From Dokdonella sp. (lineage in GTDB: Bacteria > Pseudomonadota > Gammaproteobacteria > Xanthomonadales > Rhodanobacteraceae), in NCBI RefSeq assembly GCF_019634815.1, contig NZ_JAHCAP010000003.1, positions 121,489 through 185,488 on the forward strand: a DNA stretch of 64,000 nt. Direction: 5' to 3'. Below are positions 49,035 to 58,304 of this stretch, one piece after another. How positions within the stretch are numbered: position 1 is the stretch's first letter; every line of letters starts with the position of its first letter. The position numbers and the translations under genes were made by a program. The notes under the pieces were generated by a model. It did no database searches. It had not been told where the DNA came from and was given only the letters and a program-made list of their open reading frames with translations.

Positions 49035-50483
49035 TCAGTGCGCAGACGCCGCCGTTGGACTCGGCAAAGGCTCGGCGGCCTTGAGTTCGAGGTTGCCGAG
49101 GAGCTCCAGCCCGGCATAGAACTTCCATGGATCGCCATTGCCGACGGCGAGCGCGATGTGACCGCTGTCGAAGCCCTTGAGCGCGGCATCGAAGCTGCGC
49201 CAACGGCCGTCGATCCAGGCTTGCGCCCAGGCGTGCGGCACGAACACCTGATTCTTGCCGGCAAACCCCGGTGCATAGGCAAGGCCGGTGGCGACGCGCG
49301 TGGCGACGCCGCTGGCGCGGCCGAGCGCCGCAACCAGCACCGCATGTTCGGTGCAATCGCCTTCCGGCTTGCGCGCGACCTCGAGCGCCGAGGCGTAACC
49401 GACGTTGAGGTTCTTGTTGCTGATGAAGCCGCGTACGAACGTCTCGATGCGCCGCATCTTCTCTTGTGGATCCTTGGCGTCACCGACCGCCTTGCGTGCG
49501 AGCGCAAGGATTTCCGGGGCCTCGCTCTGCAGATAGTCGCTGGGACGCCATTCATCCTTGCCTGGATGCTCGGCCCCGCGGGCTGCATGGGCCGCGGGAT
49601 CCACGGAGAGTACTTGCACGGCGCCCTCGAGCCTGGCGGTTTGTTCATCGGTGCTGATGAGGCCGTCAAACTTGCCCGAACCGCGCCAGTCGAGCGTGTA
49701 ACGCATCGGCTTGGCGAGTTCGGCTGGACTGAGCGCGCGTGGCGCGACCAGCAGGGTGCGCTCGAACACGTCGCTGGATTGGTTCGGTGCGGTGGCGCAA
49801 GCGCGGTCGCAGGCCAGCAGCACCAGATCCACGCCCATGAGCGGCATCACCAGCTTGTACACGGTTTCTTCGGCGTCGACCCAACTGCGCGAGCTCATCG
49901 AGGTGCCCGCGACGGTCATCGTCTGCTCGGCGCGCACGAGTTGCCGCGTGCCGCCGGGCAGCTCGACCGTCTCACGCGGGCCGATGCGGGTGTCGATGCG
50001 TACGCCTTCCAGTGCCGAGGGTTGGAACGCAAGCGCCTCGTAGTGCGTACCTTCTGCCAGCCCCTTGCGCAGTCCCATCAAGCGCGCCGCTTCGGGCATG
50101 AGCGCGCCCTCAGGCCACGGCAATTCGCGTTTCCGAGTGACGCCGCCGACTGCGGTGGTGGCCTCGATGCGGCCGTCTGCGACGCGGCCGTCGATGCGGG
50201 TTTCGATCCCCGACATGCTTGCCGTGCTGCTGAACGCAAGCGGTTTGCCGGCGAGTGTCTCGGTGCTGCTCTCGCTGTTGCGAAGTCCGATCGAAATTCC
50301 GGCACGATCAAACTTGATGTCGAGCGTTTGCGTGGTCTGCACTTGATCCCCGCGGATCGTGCGCGTGCTCTGGAAACTGCCGATCTTGCGGCCATCGAGC
50401 AGCACCGTGTACCACTGCTGCGCGGGTGGCGCCGCGTGGGCGGTACAGGCAAGGGCAAGCAGGGCGAGGACGGCAAGGCGCAT
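49035..50483 (-). CDS. Exported transglutaminase-like protein
   Basis: A 482-residue protein starting with a signal peptide (MRLAVLALLALACTAHAAPP). The N-terminal half is a beta-rich domain (WYTVLLDGRKIGSFQSTR). The C-terminal half is a transglutaminase-like domain with the triad Cys in EGDCTEHAVLVAAL, His in VPHAWAQAW and Asp in WRSFDAAL. Such proteins often act as peptidases or amidases instead of crosslinkers. An in-frame Met 11 codons upstream is possible. It is divergent from purT, with only 98 bp between starts. Confidence 0.87.
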   Translation of the reverse strand: MRLAVLALLALACTAHAAPPAQQWYTVLLDGRKIGSFQSTRTIRGDQVQTTQTLDIKFDRAGISIGLRNSESSTETLAGKPLAFSSTASMSGIETRIDGRVADGRIEATTAVGGVTRKRELPWPEGALMPEAARLMGLRKGLAEGTHYEALAFQPSALEGVRIDTRIGPRETVELPGGTRQLVRAEQTMTVAGTSMSSRSWVDAEETVYKLVMPLMGVDLVLLACDRACATAPNQSSDVFERTLLVAPRALSPAELAKPMRYTLDWRGSGKFDGLISTDEQTARLEGAVQVLSVDPAAHAARGAEHPGKDEWRPSDYLQSEAPEILALARKAVGDAKDPQEKMRRIETFVRGFISNKNLNVGYASALEVARKPEGDCTEHAVLVAALGRASGVATRVATGLAYAPGFAGKNQVFVPHAWAQAWIDGRWRSFDAALKGFDSGHIALAVGNGDPWKFYAGLELLGNLELKAAEPLPSPTAASAH

Positions 50484-50581
50484 GGCAGGGTCCGGCAATG
50501 GCATGAGCGCCATAGTGTGCCTGAACCCCGCCAGGAAGCTTTCGCATAGAATCACGGGTTCACCACAAACTTCGCGATCGC

Positions 50582-51763
50582 ATGAAGACCTTTGGAACAC
50601 CGCGCACCGATACCGCGATCCGCGTGCTGCTGCTTGGCGCCGGCGAACTGGGCAAGGAAGTGGCGATCGAGTTGCAACGCTTCGCGGTCGAGGTGATTGC
50701 GGTCGACCGCTACGCCAACGCGCCGGCAATGCAGCTCGCCCATCGCTGTCACGTCATCGACATGCTCGATGGCAAGGAAGTGCGCCGCGTGATCGAGCAG
50801 GAGCGGCCCGATCTGGTGGTGCCCGAGATCGAGGCGATCCATACGCCGACCCTGGTGGAGCTTGAAGGCGAGGGCGTGCGCGTGATCCCGACCGCGCGCG
50901 CGGCGTGGTTGACGATGGATCGTGAAGGCATCCGCCGTCTCGCAGCCGAGGAACTGGGTCTGCCGACTTCGCCCTATCGTTTCGTCGATACGCGCGAGGA
51001 CTACCTCGCCGCGATTGCGCAGATCGGCCTGCCCTGCGTGGTCAAGCCGGTGATGTCCAGTTCCGGCAAGGGCCAGAGCACGCTGCGAAGCCAGAACGAT
51101 ATCGATGCCGCCTGGGATTACGCACAATCGGGCGGCCGCGCCGGCAAGGGTCGCTGCATCGTCGAGGGCTTTGTCGATTTCGACTACGAGATCACCCAGC
51201 TCACGGTGCGCCACGTCGGTGGCACGAGTTTCTGCGAGCCGATCGGTCATCGCCAGGAACATGGGGATTACCGCGAATCCTGGCAGCCGCAGCCGATGAG
51301 CGCAGCCGCCCAGGCCGAGGCGCGTCGTCAGGCAGGCGCGATCACCGCCGCGCTCGGTGGGCATGGGGTGTTTGGCGTGGAGTTCTTCGTCAAGGGCGAT
51401 GCGGTGATCTTCTCCGAAGTGAGCCCGCGTCCCCACGACACCGGCCTGGTCACGCTGATTTCGCAGGATCTGTCGGAATTCGCGCTGCATGCGCGCGCGA
51501 TCCTCGGTCTGCCGATTCCACAAATTCGTCAGTTCGGTCCCTCGGCTTCGTGCGCGGTGCTTGCGCACGGCACGGGCAATCGGCCGCGCTACCGCGGTGT
51601 TGCCGGCGCGCTGGCCGAACCCGATACGGCGTTGCGCCTGTTCGGCAAGCCCGAAGTCGACGGTGAACGGCGCATGGCCGTCACTCTCGCGCGCGATGCG
51701 AGCATCGAAGCGGCGGTTGCCAAGGCGGTGCGCGCCGCCAGCGCGATATCGGTCGAGCTCTGA
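50582..51763 (+). CDS. purT: Formate-dependent phosphoribosylglycinamide formyltransferase
   Basis: PurT uses formate and ATP to convert GAR to FGAR in purine synthesis, independently of folate. The 393-residue ATP-grasp enzyme matches E. coli PurT. Motifs include [32 protein letters not shown] (ATP-grasp), [14 protein letters not shown] and [16 protein letters not shown]. Upstream, TAGAAT resembles a -10 element near 50547, but the -35 is unclear. Confidence 0.95.
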   Translation: MKTFGTPRTDTAIRVLLLGAGELGKEVAIELQRFAVEVIAVDRYANAPAMQLAHRCHVIDMLDGKEVRRVIEQERPDLVVPEIEAIHTPTLVELEGEGVRVIPTARAAWLTMDREGIRRLAAEELGLPTSPYRFVDTREDYLAAIAQIGLPCVVKPVMSSSGKGQSTLRSQNDIDAAWDYAQSGGRAGKGRCIVEGFVDFDYEITQLTVRHVGGTSFCEPIGHRQEHGDYRESWQPQPMSAAAQAEARRQAGAITAALGGHGVFGVEFFVKGDAVIFSEVSPRPHDTGLVTLISQDLSEFALHARAILGLPIPQIRQFGPSASCAVLAHGTGNRPRYRGVAGALAEPDTALRLFGKPEVDGERRMAVTLARDASIEAAVAKAVRAASAISVEL

Positions 51764-51841
51764 TGCCTGTCGTGGCGTGGCCAGACTTGATTCGAACAAA
51801 TCCCGCATCGCCAGCGATGCGCCACAACAGGGGAACGGTCG

Positions 51842-52108
51842 ATGCCTGATGCAGTGAATTACGCGGTATTCCTGTTTCCGCAGGCGATTGAAGCGCTGGG
51901 CAGTGCGATCAAGCCGTATTTGCGCGAGGGGCCGGCTGGGCCGCACATCGTGTGCAGCGAGGTCGATTCATCGGGGCCGCTGTTCGGAATGACCCTGACA
52001 GGAAACGGGCCCCGGCAGGAGCCGCTCGAGCTTGAAATCATGCTGCCGCTGCAGATGATCAAGCTGGTGATGTCGATGCATGGGGAGCACGAGATCGGCT
52101 TCTTGTGA
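51842..52108 (+). CDS. Conserved hypothetical protein, 88 residues
   Basis: I do not recognise this protein. It has 88 residues, a start MPDAVNYAVFLFPQAIEALG, and a compact alpha/beta-looking composition with no signal peptide or membrane segment. Features include AIKPYLREGPAGPHIVCSEV and the hydrophobic LEIMLPLQMIKLVMSM. A good AGGGGAA ribosome site lies about seven bases upstream. It follows purT by 78 bp and converges on bpt, so it may share the purT transcript. Confidence 0.6.
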   Translation: MPDAVNYAVFLFPQAIEALGSAIKPYLREGPAGPHIVCSEVDSSGPLFGMTLTGNGPRQEPLELEIMLPLQMIKLVMSMHGEHEIGFL

Positions 52109-52120
52109 CAGGCGGCAGGT

Positions 52121-52825
52121 TCAGGTCAAGGCTTGCCAATTGCCGTTCCTGAGGATCTCCAGGCCGGCAAAGTGTTTCTTGTAGTCCATTTTCGGATGGC
52201 CGGCGATCCAGAAACCGAGATAGACATAGTCGAGGCCTCGCTGCGCGGCGATGCGAATCTGGCTGAGGATCGCGTAGGTTCCGAGACTGCGGCGCGGCAG
52301 GTCCGGATCGAAGAAGGTATAGACAGCAGACAGCCCATCGCCGCAGAAATCAGTGACCGCGATTGCCACCAGGCGATCGCCCTCGCGCAGTTCGACGAAC
52401 TGGGTCGGGCTCCAGGTGGTGTAAAGGAAGCGTGCGAAATCCAGGGGGCTCGCGTCGTCCATGCCACCATCGGGATGGCGGGCAGATAGATAGCGTTGGT
52501 AGAGATTGAAGGCTTCCTCGGTGAAGCCCGCGGGCGTGACGCGCACCTCGAGATCGTCATTGCGGGCCAGGCAGCGTCGTTGCGAGCGATTGGGCGTGAA
52601 GTGGGCAACGGCGACCCTGCAGGCGATGCAGGCGCGGCAGGCAGGACATTGCGGCAAATAGACATGGCCGCCGGCGCGGCGAAAGCCGCGTTGCATGGCC
52701 TGGTCGTAGAGTGCGGCCAGTTGCGGCGCGCTCGGGTCGATCACGAGATTCTGCGCGGTGCGCTCGCCGTAGTAACCGCAGGGATGCGGCAAGGTCTGGA
52801 ACAGGCGAACGACGTCCGAGCGCAT
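52121..52825 (-). CDS. bpt: Aspartate/glutamate leucyltransferase (Bpt)
   Basis: Bpt adds leucine to N-terminal Asp or Glu of proteins and marks them for ClpAP in the N-end rule pathway. The 234-residue protein has the arginyltransferase-type Cys-rich block PQCPACRACIACRVAVAHF, the charged SQRRCLARN and the C-terminal YLGFWIAGHPKMDYKKHF. The size matches bacterial Bpt, not eukaryotic Ate1. It converges on the 88-residue gene, only 12 bp away. Confidence 0.93.
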   Translation of the reverse strand: MRSDVVRLFQTLPHPCGYYGERTAQNLVIDPSAPQLAALYDQAMQRGFRRAGGHVYLPQCPACRACIACRVAVAHFTPNRSQRRCLARNDDLEVRVTPAGFTEEAFNLYQRYLSARHPDGGMDDASPLDFARFLYTTWSPTQFVELREGDRLVAIAVTDFCGDGLSAVYTFFDPDLPRRSLGTYAILSQIRIAAQRGLDYVYLGFWIAGHPKMDYKKHFAGLEILRNGNWQALT

Positions 52826-52861
52826 GGTGGGAGGCCTGCTTGCCCTGGTGTGTATCCCGGC

Positions 52862-53248
52862 TCAGTTCGCGAACAGTCGCAATCCAATCAACACGCAGAT
52901 GCCGCAGATCATTGCCAGCACCACCATTTTCACGCGTGCCGAGGTGCGTTGGTGTTGAGCGGGATCGCCGGCGCCGCGCGCTGCGGCGAGTTCCTCGGCA
53001 AAGCGTGTCGCCGGTTCGATGCCGGCGTCGCGCAGCAGCTTGCGCGCGAGCGTCTGGTCCTGCGAACGCACGATCGAGACGTAGGGCCAGCTGTCGCGGT
53101 CGCCACGTTCACTGTAGGAAAACCGTTTCCAGTCGGCGCCCTGATACGCACGGCGATTGCCGATCGAGGTATCGATCCCATGCTCGGCCATCAGCGCAAC
53201 CACGCGCTCGATGTTCTCCATGCGGGGTGATGTGTAGATCTGGCGCAT
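52862..53248 (-). CDS. DUF2007-like protein with C-terminal membrane anchor
   Basis: A 128-residue protein. The N-terminal about 75 residues (RQIYTSPRMENIERVVALMAEHG and DSWPYVSIVRSQDQTLARKLL) resemble the DUF2007 putative signal-transducing domain. The C-terminus is a transmembrane segment (KMVVLAMICGICVLIGL) followed by a short tail, so it is probably tail-anchored in the inner membrane. It lies nine bp downstream of tesB on the same strand. The function is unknown. Confidence 0.65.
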   Translation of the reverse strand: MRQIYTSPRMENIERVVALMAEHGIDTSIGNRRAYQGADWKRFSYSERGDRDSWPYVSIVRSQDQTLARKLLRDAGIEPATRFAEELAAARGAGDPAQHQRTSARVKMVVLAMICGICVLIGLRLFAN

Positions 53249-53257
53249 GCGCGCATC

Positions 53258-54127
53258 CTACCCCTTGTCGGCCCGCAAACGCACGAGGCCTTCCTGTGCG
53301 GTCGAGCCGACCAGACGCCCATCCTCGCTGAAGATCATGCCGCGGGCGAGGCCGCGTGCTCCTTGCGCGGTGGGACTGTCGCAGGAGTACAGCAGCCATT
53401 CGTCCACCCGGAACGGGCGATGGAACCACATCGCGTGATCGAGGCTCGCGACCTGGACATCACCCTGCAGGAAGGAAATCCCGTGCGGCAGCATCGCAGT
53501 GCCGATCAGGTGGAAGTCGGACGAATAGGTGAGCAGGGCACGTTGCAAGGCCGGGTCATCGGGCACGCGCTCGACCAGGCGGAACCACACGTGCTGGAAC
53601 GGCGGGCGCTTGGGCGGATTGAGCTCGTCGCGCGGATAGACCTGACGGAACTCGAACGGTCCTGAATTGCCGAACCAGCGCTGCAACTTGATCGGCAAGC
53701 GCGCATAGACATCGGTTGGCAGTGGTTCGGCAGGCTTGAGATCGCCCGGTGCGGGCACGCTGGGCATCGGCAACTGGTGTTCGAATCCACTTTCGCTGAT
53801 CTGGAAAGAGGCCGAGAAATTGAGGATCGGCTGGCCGTGCTGGATCGCGGTGACGCGACGCACCGAGAAGCTGCCGCCGTCACGCGTGCGCTCGACATTG
53901 AAAATGATCGGATGCTCGATGTCGCCCGCGCGCAGGAAATAGCCATGCAGCGAATGCGCGGAGCGCGCCCCATCGACAGTTTGTTGTGCGGCTGACAGTG
54001 CCTGGCCGAGCACCTGGCCGCCGAACACGAAGCGCGTGCCGATGTCGCGGCTTTGGCCGCGGAACAGGTTGTCCTCGAGGCGTTCGAGGCGCAGCAAGTC
54101 GAGCAGTTCTTCGACGGCAGAGGACAT
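53258..54127 (-). CDS. tesB: Acyl-CoA thioesterase II
   Basis: TesB hydrolyses medium- and long-chain acyl-CoA. The 289-residue double-hotdog protein starts MSSAVEELLDLLRLERLEDN, the standard TesB N-terminus; an earlier in-frame Met at 54190 adds 21 residues. Motifs: FVFGGQVLGQALSAA in the first hotdog, HSLHGYFLRAGD and, in the second, DHAMWFHRPFRVDEWLLY. It is downstream of an AmpD-like gene on the same strand. Confidence 0.94.
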   Translation of the reverse strand: MSSAVEELLDLLRLERLEDNLFRGQSRDIGTRFVFGGQVLGQALSAAQQTVDGARSAHSLHGYFLRAGDIEHPIIFNVERTRDGGSFSVRRVTAIQHGQPILNFSASFQISESGFEHQLPMPSVPAPGDLKPAEPLPTDVYARLPIKLQRWFGNSGPFEFRQVYPRDELNPPKRPPFQHVWFRLVERVPDDPALQRALLTYSSDFHLIGTAMLPHGISFLQGDVQVASLDHAMWFHRPFRVDEWLLYSCDSPTAQGARGLARGMIFSEDGRLVGSTAQEGLVRLRADKG

Positions 54128-54186
54128 CGTGATCCATGTGGTGGCCGGGGAGCGCAGCAGTATAGCGAGGCGTCGCCCGTGGCCGT

Positions 54187-54759
54187 TCACGATGCGGGTG
54201 GTTCGAATCGCTCGAACCCGCTGCCGTCGAGGACCTCGGGCCAGGGAAACAGCGGACCGGGATCCTGGCGTCGGCGCAACGGGATCGCGGGATTGTCGCT
54301 GGCCGGCTCGAAGCGGCGGTCGAGATCTTCGTGGCCGGCAATCCAGCGCAGGTTCGCGTGTTCGTGGCGCAGCTGTGCAAGCAGGGCGCGCAGCGACTCG
54401 ATTTGCGCCGCGGTGTAGGGCGTGGTGAAGCTTTGATGCCGGCTGTCACCCCAGTTGGGATAGCGGCCGATGTTGCTGAGCTCGATGCCGAGCGATCGCG
54501 GGTTGTAGCCGAAAGTGTGATTGGCTACGCGGGTGTCGGCGACAAAGCGGAACACCTTGCCGTCAGTGTCGATGTAGTAGTGACCACTGTTGCCGGTTTG
54601 TGAGGATTCGTAGCGGATGCGCTCGCCGAATTCGCGCGCCATTTTCATGTCGGGCAGTTCGGTGCAGTGGATGACGACCAGATCGATTGCGCTCGCTGGC
54701 CGCACCGCCAGGCGGGACTCGTAGGGCAGGGGCCAGTCGATGATCGAGAGTGCGGGCAT
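54187..54759 (-). CDS. N-acetylmuramoyl-L-alanine amidase, AmpD/Amidase_2 type
   Basis: A 190-residue zinc amidase cutting the muramyl-peptide bond during wall recycling or remodelling. The first zinc His lies in LVVIHCTELP, a central helix carries NSGHYYIDTDGKVFRFV, the ANHTFGYNPRSLGIELSN segment is conserved, and the last ligands are in IAGHEDLDRRF. No signal peptide is visible with the chosen start MPALSIIDWPLP, so it is more like cytoplasmic AmpD than exported AmiD. A longer frame adds 61 unlikely residues. It is divergent from the 54887 hydrolase. Confidence 0.88.
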   Translation of the reverse strand: MPALSIIDWPLPYESRLAVRPASAIDLVVIHCTELPDMKMAREFGERIRYESSQTGNSGHYYIDTDGKVFRFVADTRVANHTFGYNPRSLGIELSNIGRYPNWGDSRHQSFTTPYTAAQIESLRALLAQLRHEHANLRWIAGHEDLDRRFEPASDNPAIPLRRRQDPGPLFPWPEVLDGSGFERFEPPAS

Positions 54760-54886
54760 GGTGGGTATGGGGAAACGGAGGTCGTGTCGCAGCCTACAGG
54801 CTTTCGCGACATGCCGGCACCCGCGGGGTGAACCGGTGCAGGTGCCAAACCGGTATGCTCGGCCGATTCCAGAATCCAGATTCCCG

Positions 54887-55399
54887 ATGAAAGGCACCGT
54901 GATTCTTTCGCATGGCCTCGAAAGTGGGCCGCAGGCGACCAAGGTGAGCGCGCTGGCGCAGGTTTGCGATGCGCTCGGCTGGGCCAGCGTGCGTCCCGAC
55001 TACCGCGATATCGACGCCCTCCGCGATCCGCGCGAGATCGACTCGCGGGTCGGCCGCCTGCTCGAACACGTTCCGACACCGGGACGCCTGGTGTTCGCCG
55101 GTTCGAGCATGGGGGCCTTCATTTCCGGCCTCGCATCGCTGCGAACCGCCTGCGAGGGCCTGTTCCTGCTTGCGGTGCCGATCGAGGTCAGAGGTTTTTC
55201 GCTGCCCTTCGATGCAGCGACGGTGCCGACCACGCTGGTGCATGGTTGGCGCGACGAGTTGTGTGCGGTCGAGCCGGTGATCGCCTTCGCCCGCGCGCGT
55301 GCTGCCACCTTGCACTTGGTGGACGACGATCATCGCCTCGGCGCGCATGTGCAAGCCTGCGCACAGTTTTTCGGACAATTCCTTGGCGGGCTGGGCTGA
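54887..55399 (+). CDS. Small alpha/beta hydrolase (YqiA-like)
   Basis: A 170-residue compact serine hydrolase. It has ILSHGLESGPQATK (oxyanion side), FAGSSMGAFISGL with the nucleophile Ser, and DDDHRLGAH for the His. This small size resembles YqiA/esterase proteins with no lid domain. I chose MKGTVILSHG at 54887; an upstream frame adds residues with no match. rlmL starts one base after its stop, so the two genes are co-transcribed. Confidence 0.83.
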   Translation: MKGTVILSHGLESGPQATKVSALAQVCDALGWASVRPDYRDIDALRDPREIDSRVGRLLEHVPTPGRLVFAGSSMGAFISGLASLRTACEGLFLLAVPIEVRGFSLPFDAATVPTTLVHGWRDELCAVEPVIAFARARAATLHLVDDDHRLGAHVQACAQFFGQFLGGLG

Positions 55400-55400
55400 A

Positions 55401-57572
55401 ATGCAGAACTTCTTCGCCACCTGCGCCAAAGGCATGGAATACCTGTTGCGCGATGAGCTCATCGGACTGGGCATGTCCGATGCGCGTGAGGCGCTTGCGG
55501 GTGTGCATTTCAGCGGTTCACTCGAAGCCGGCTATCGGGCCTGCCTGTGGTCGCGTCTGGCGAGCCGCGTCCTGCTGCAGCTTGCCGAGTTCGAGGCGGG
55601 CGACGCCGATGCCTTGTATGCCGGTGTGCGTACGATCGACTGGGGCGCGCATCTGGCCGTCGATGGCACTTTCGCTGTCGATGCGGTCGGAGGCGGCGAG
55701 GGTCTGCGCCATTCGCAGTTCACGGCATTGCGCGTCAAGGATGCGATCGTCGATCAGTTCCGTGAGCGCTGCGGTGCGCGTCCCGATGTCGAAGTCGATC
55801 AACCCGCGATTCGGATCAACCTGCGCCTCCACAAGGGACGGGCGGGGATCGCACTCGATCTGTCGGGCACGCCACTGCATCGGCGCGGCTGGCGGCTGGG
55901 CACCGGCGAGGCGCCGCTCAAGGAGACGCTCGCGGCGGCCATCCTGCTGCGCACAGGCTGGCCCCGGATTGCCCAGCAGGGCGGGGCGCTGCTCGATCCG
56001 ATGTGCGGCTCGGCCACGCTGCTGATCGAAGGCGCGCACATCGCCGCCGATGTGGCGCCTGGATTGCGGCGCGGATATTTCGGTTTCTCAGGTTGGCGCG
56101 CACACGATGCGGCCCTTTGGACTCGATTGCTCGAAGAAGCGCAGTCGCGCGCGCAAGAGGGGCTGCGAGCACTGCAGCCGGTGTTCTTCGGTTTCGATGT
56201 CGATCCACAGGTCCTGGCCGAGGCACGGCGCAATGCGCAGGCTGCGGGCGTGGCGGGATTTCTTCACTTGGCGCGCCAGTCGGTCGAGCACCTGGGGCGA
56301 CCTGCAGGCATCGAGCACGGGCTGGTCGTCTGCAATCCGCCCTATGGCGAGCGCCTGGGCGAAGCTGCCGAACTGGCTTCCCTGTATCGAGCTTTTGGCC
56401 AGCGCCTGGGTGAGCACTTCAAGGGCTGGCAAGGCGGGGTCATCGTCGCCGATGACGAACTGGGTCACGTGCTCGGTCTGCGCGCGCACAAGCGCTACAC
56501 GCTTTACAACGGAGCGCTCGAATGTCGCCTGTTGTTGTTCGACCTGAATGTGCCGACGGAGCCGACGGATCGTGCGACCAAGCCGCTCTCGGCGGGAGGG
56601 CAGGCAGTAGCCAACCGCATCGGCAAGACGCTGCGCCACCTGCGCAAGCGCCTGCAGCGCGAAGGCATCAGTTGCTGGCGGGTCTATGACGCCGATCTGC
56701 CCGAGTATGCGGCTGCCGTCGACGTGTACACGACCAGCGCGGATTCAGGCGAGCCGGTACGTTGGCTGCACATCCAGGAATATGCGCCGCCGCGCGAGAT
56801 ACCCGAGGAGGTCGCACGTGATCGTTTGCGCGAGCTGGTGCGCGCGGCCGGGCAGGCACTCGCGGTGCCGCGCGAGCGCATTGCGCTCAAGACGCGCTAC
56901 AAGGCCAAGGGCGGTTCCAAGTACGGCCGTTTTGCCCAGCGCAACGAGTTTCTCGAAGTCGAAGAAGGCGGGCTGCGCTTTCGCGTCAATCTGTTCGACT
57001 ATCTCGACACCGGGCTGTTCCTCGACCACCGCCCGATCCGCGCCCAGGTGCGCGAGCTGGCTGCGCGCAAGCGTTTCCTCAACCTGTTCTGCTATACCGG
57101 AGCCGTCAGCATCTACGCCGCGGCAGGCGGCGCGGCGTCGACCACCAGCGTGGACCTTTCGGCAACCTATCTGGAATGGGCGACCGAGAACTTCAGGCTC
57201 AACGGGATCGTCGGGCCGCAGCACCAGTTGATCCAGGCCGATGCGCTGGAGTGGTTGCGGCATGCGCGCGGCCAGTACGATCTGATCTTCGTCGATCCGC
57301 CGACCTTCTCGAACTCCAAGCGCGCCGAGGACTTCGATGTGCAGCGCGATCACGTCGAACTGCTGCGCCTGTGTGGTGCAAGACTGTCACCCGGCGGCGT
57401 GATCCTGTTTTCGAACAATCTGCGGCGCTTCCGATTGGATCCACTGTTGGCTGGGCAATTCGAAGTGCGCGACACCACGGCGCAGTCGATTCCCTTTGAC
57501 TTCTCCCGCAATGTTCATGTGCATCACAGTTTCGAGCTGCGGCAGCGCGGTGGCTTAGTAGCGGAAATTTAA
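55401..57572 (+). CDS. rlmL: 23S rRNA m2G2445/m7G2069 methyltransferase RlmKL
   Basis: RlmKL is a bifunctional methyltransferase for 23S rRNA helix 74. The 723-residue fusion compares with 702 in E. coli. It has a THUMP region (FATCAKGMEYLLRDEL), an RlmL domain with LLDPMCGSATLLIEGA and VVCNPPYGERLG (NPPY for m2G), and an RlmK domain with FLNLFCYTGAVSIYAA and FVDPPTFSNSKR. I chose MQNFFATCAKG at 55401, one base after the upstream stop. Both active sites appear intact. Confidence 0.95.
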   Translation: MQNFFATCAKGMEYLLRDELIGLGMSDAREALAGVHFSGSLEAGYRACLWSRLASRVLLQLAEFEAGDADALYAGVRTIDWGAHLAVDGTFAVDAVGGGEGLRHSQFTALRVKDAIVDQFRERCGARPDVEVDQPAIRINLRLHKGRAGIALDLSGTPLHRRGWRLGTGEAPLKETLAAAILLRTGWPRIAQQGGALLDPMCGSATLLIEGAHIAADVAPGLRRGYFGFSGWRAHDAALWTRLLEEAQSRAQEGLRALQPVFFGFDVDPQVLAEARRNAQAAGVAGFLHLARQSVEHLGRPAGIEHGLVVCNPPYGERLGEAAELASLYRAFGQRLGEHFKGWQGGVIVADDELGHVLGLRAHKRYTLYNGALECRLLLFDLNVPTEPTDRATKPLSAGGQAVANRIGKTLRHLRKRLQREGISCWRVYDADLPEYAAAVDVYTTSADSGEPVRWLHIQEYAPPREIPEEVARDRLRELVRAAGQALAVPRERIALKTRYKAKGGSKYGRFAQRNEFLEVEEGGLRFRVNLFDYLDTGLFLDHRPIRAQVRELAARKRFLNLFCYTGAVSIYAAAGGAASTTSVDLSATYLEWATENFRLNGIVGPQHQLIQADALEWLRHARGQYDLIFVDPPTFSNSKRAEDFDVQRDHVELLRLCGARLSPGGVILFSNNLRRFRLDPLLAGQFEVRDTTAQSIPFDFSRNVHVHHSFELRQRGGLVAEI

Positions 57573-57650
57573 CGATTGGGTCGTTTTCGTTTCACATCCG
57601 ATTCAGCGCCGTGGCCTAGGATGGAGCCGTCAATCGACGGGGCAAGGACC

Positions 57651-58133
57651 ATGACGACTCGACTGCGCAATTGGGTGTTTGGAATCCTGATCGTTGCCGG
57701 CATGGCGTTTGCGCCTGCGGCGTTTGCCCGTGGCCACGTGAGCTGGGGCGTCGGCTTCAATTTCCCGGGCGTGAGCATCGGTTATTCCGGCGGTCATGGT
57801 GGTTGGGGCCATGGCTACAACGGCTGGAACGCCAGCATCGGCTACGGCGGCTGGGGACATGCGTATCGCGGTTACGGCTACGGGTACGGCGGTTACGGGT
57901 ATGGCTGGGCCGGCAACTACGGCTATCCGGCTTACTACAGCCCACGCTACTACAGCGGCTACTACATGCCGGCGTACTACAGCTATCCCGCGTGGTACGG
58001 CGCCCGCTATTACGATGACTACGGTTATCGCAGCCACCGCGTCGTTCATCGCAGGCACATTCGCGACCCATACCGCGGTGACTACGGGCATCGCGCGAGT
58101 TATTACGACCGCAGCGGATATTATCGTCGCTGA
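57651..58133 (+). CDS. Exported Gly/Tyr-rich low-complexity protein
   Basis: A 160-residue exported protein with a signal peptide (LRNWVFGILIVAGMAFAPAAFA). The mature part is dominated by Gly, Tyr and Trp (for example GHGGWGHGYNGWNASIGYGG and YYSGYYMPAYYSYPAWYG), ending in a His/Arg/Tyr-rich tail. It has no recognisable domain. Similar Tyr/Gly-rich surface proteins are known in Lysobacterales with unknown function. It may be outer-surface or aggregation-prone. It follows rlmL by 78 bp but has its own terminator. Confidence 0.7.
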   Translation: MTTRLRNWVFGILIVAGMAFAPAAFARGHVSWGVGFNFPGVSIGYSGGHGGWGHGYNGWNASIGYGGWGHAYRGYGYGYGGYGYGWAGNYGYPAYYSPRYYSGYYMPAYYSYPAWYGARYYDDYGYRSHRVVHRRHIRDPYRGDYGHRASYYDRSGYYRR

Positions 58134-58184
58134 TCCGGTTCCACGCCGGCGGCTCTCCCCTCCCTTTCATGCCGCCCGCGCCCG

Positions 58185-58224
58185 CCCCGCAACGGTTCCC
58201 CTGATCGTTGCGGGGTTTCTATTT
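58185..58224 (+). terminator. Rho-independent terminator after the Gly/Tyr-rich gene
   Basis: A perfect 10-bp stem CCCCGCAACG (58185-58194) and CGTTGCGGGG (58206-58215) with an 11-nt loop is followed by TTTCTATTT (58216-58224). Confidence 0.85.
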
Positions 58225-58304
58225 CCGGCCCCGATTGACGACACGGCGCACGAAGCTGGCCGCCGGCAGGCTATGATGCGCGCCCGGTGAGCATTGGCAT
58301 CTGC

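Noticed and set aside
57571..57585. AACGA/TCGTT hairpin after rlmL
   Set aside because: Only five base pairs, overlapping the stop codon; too weak to call a terminator.
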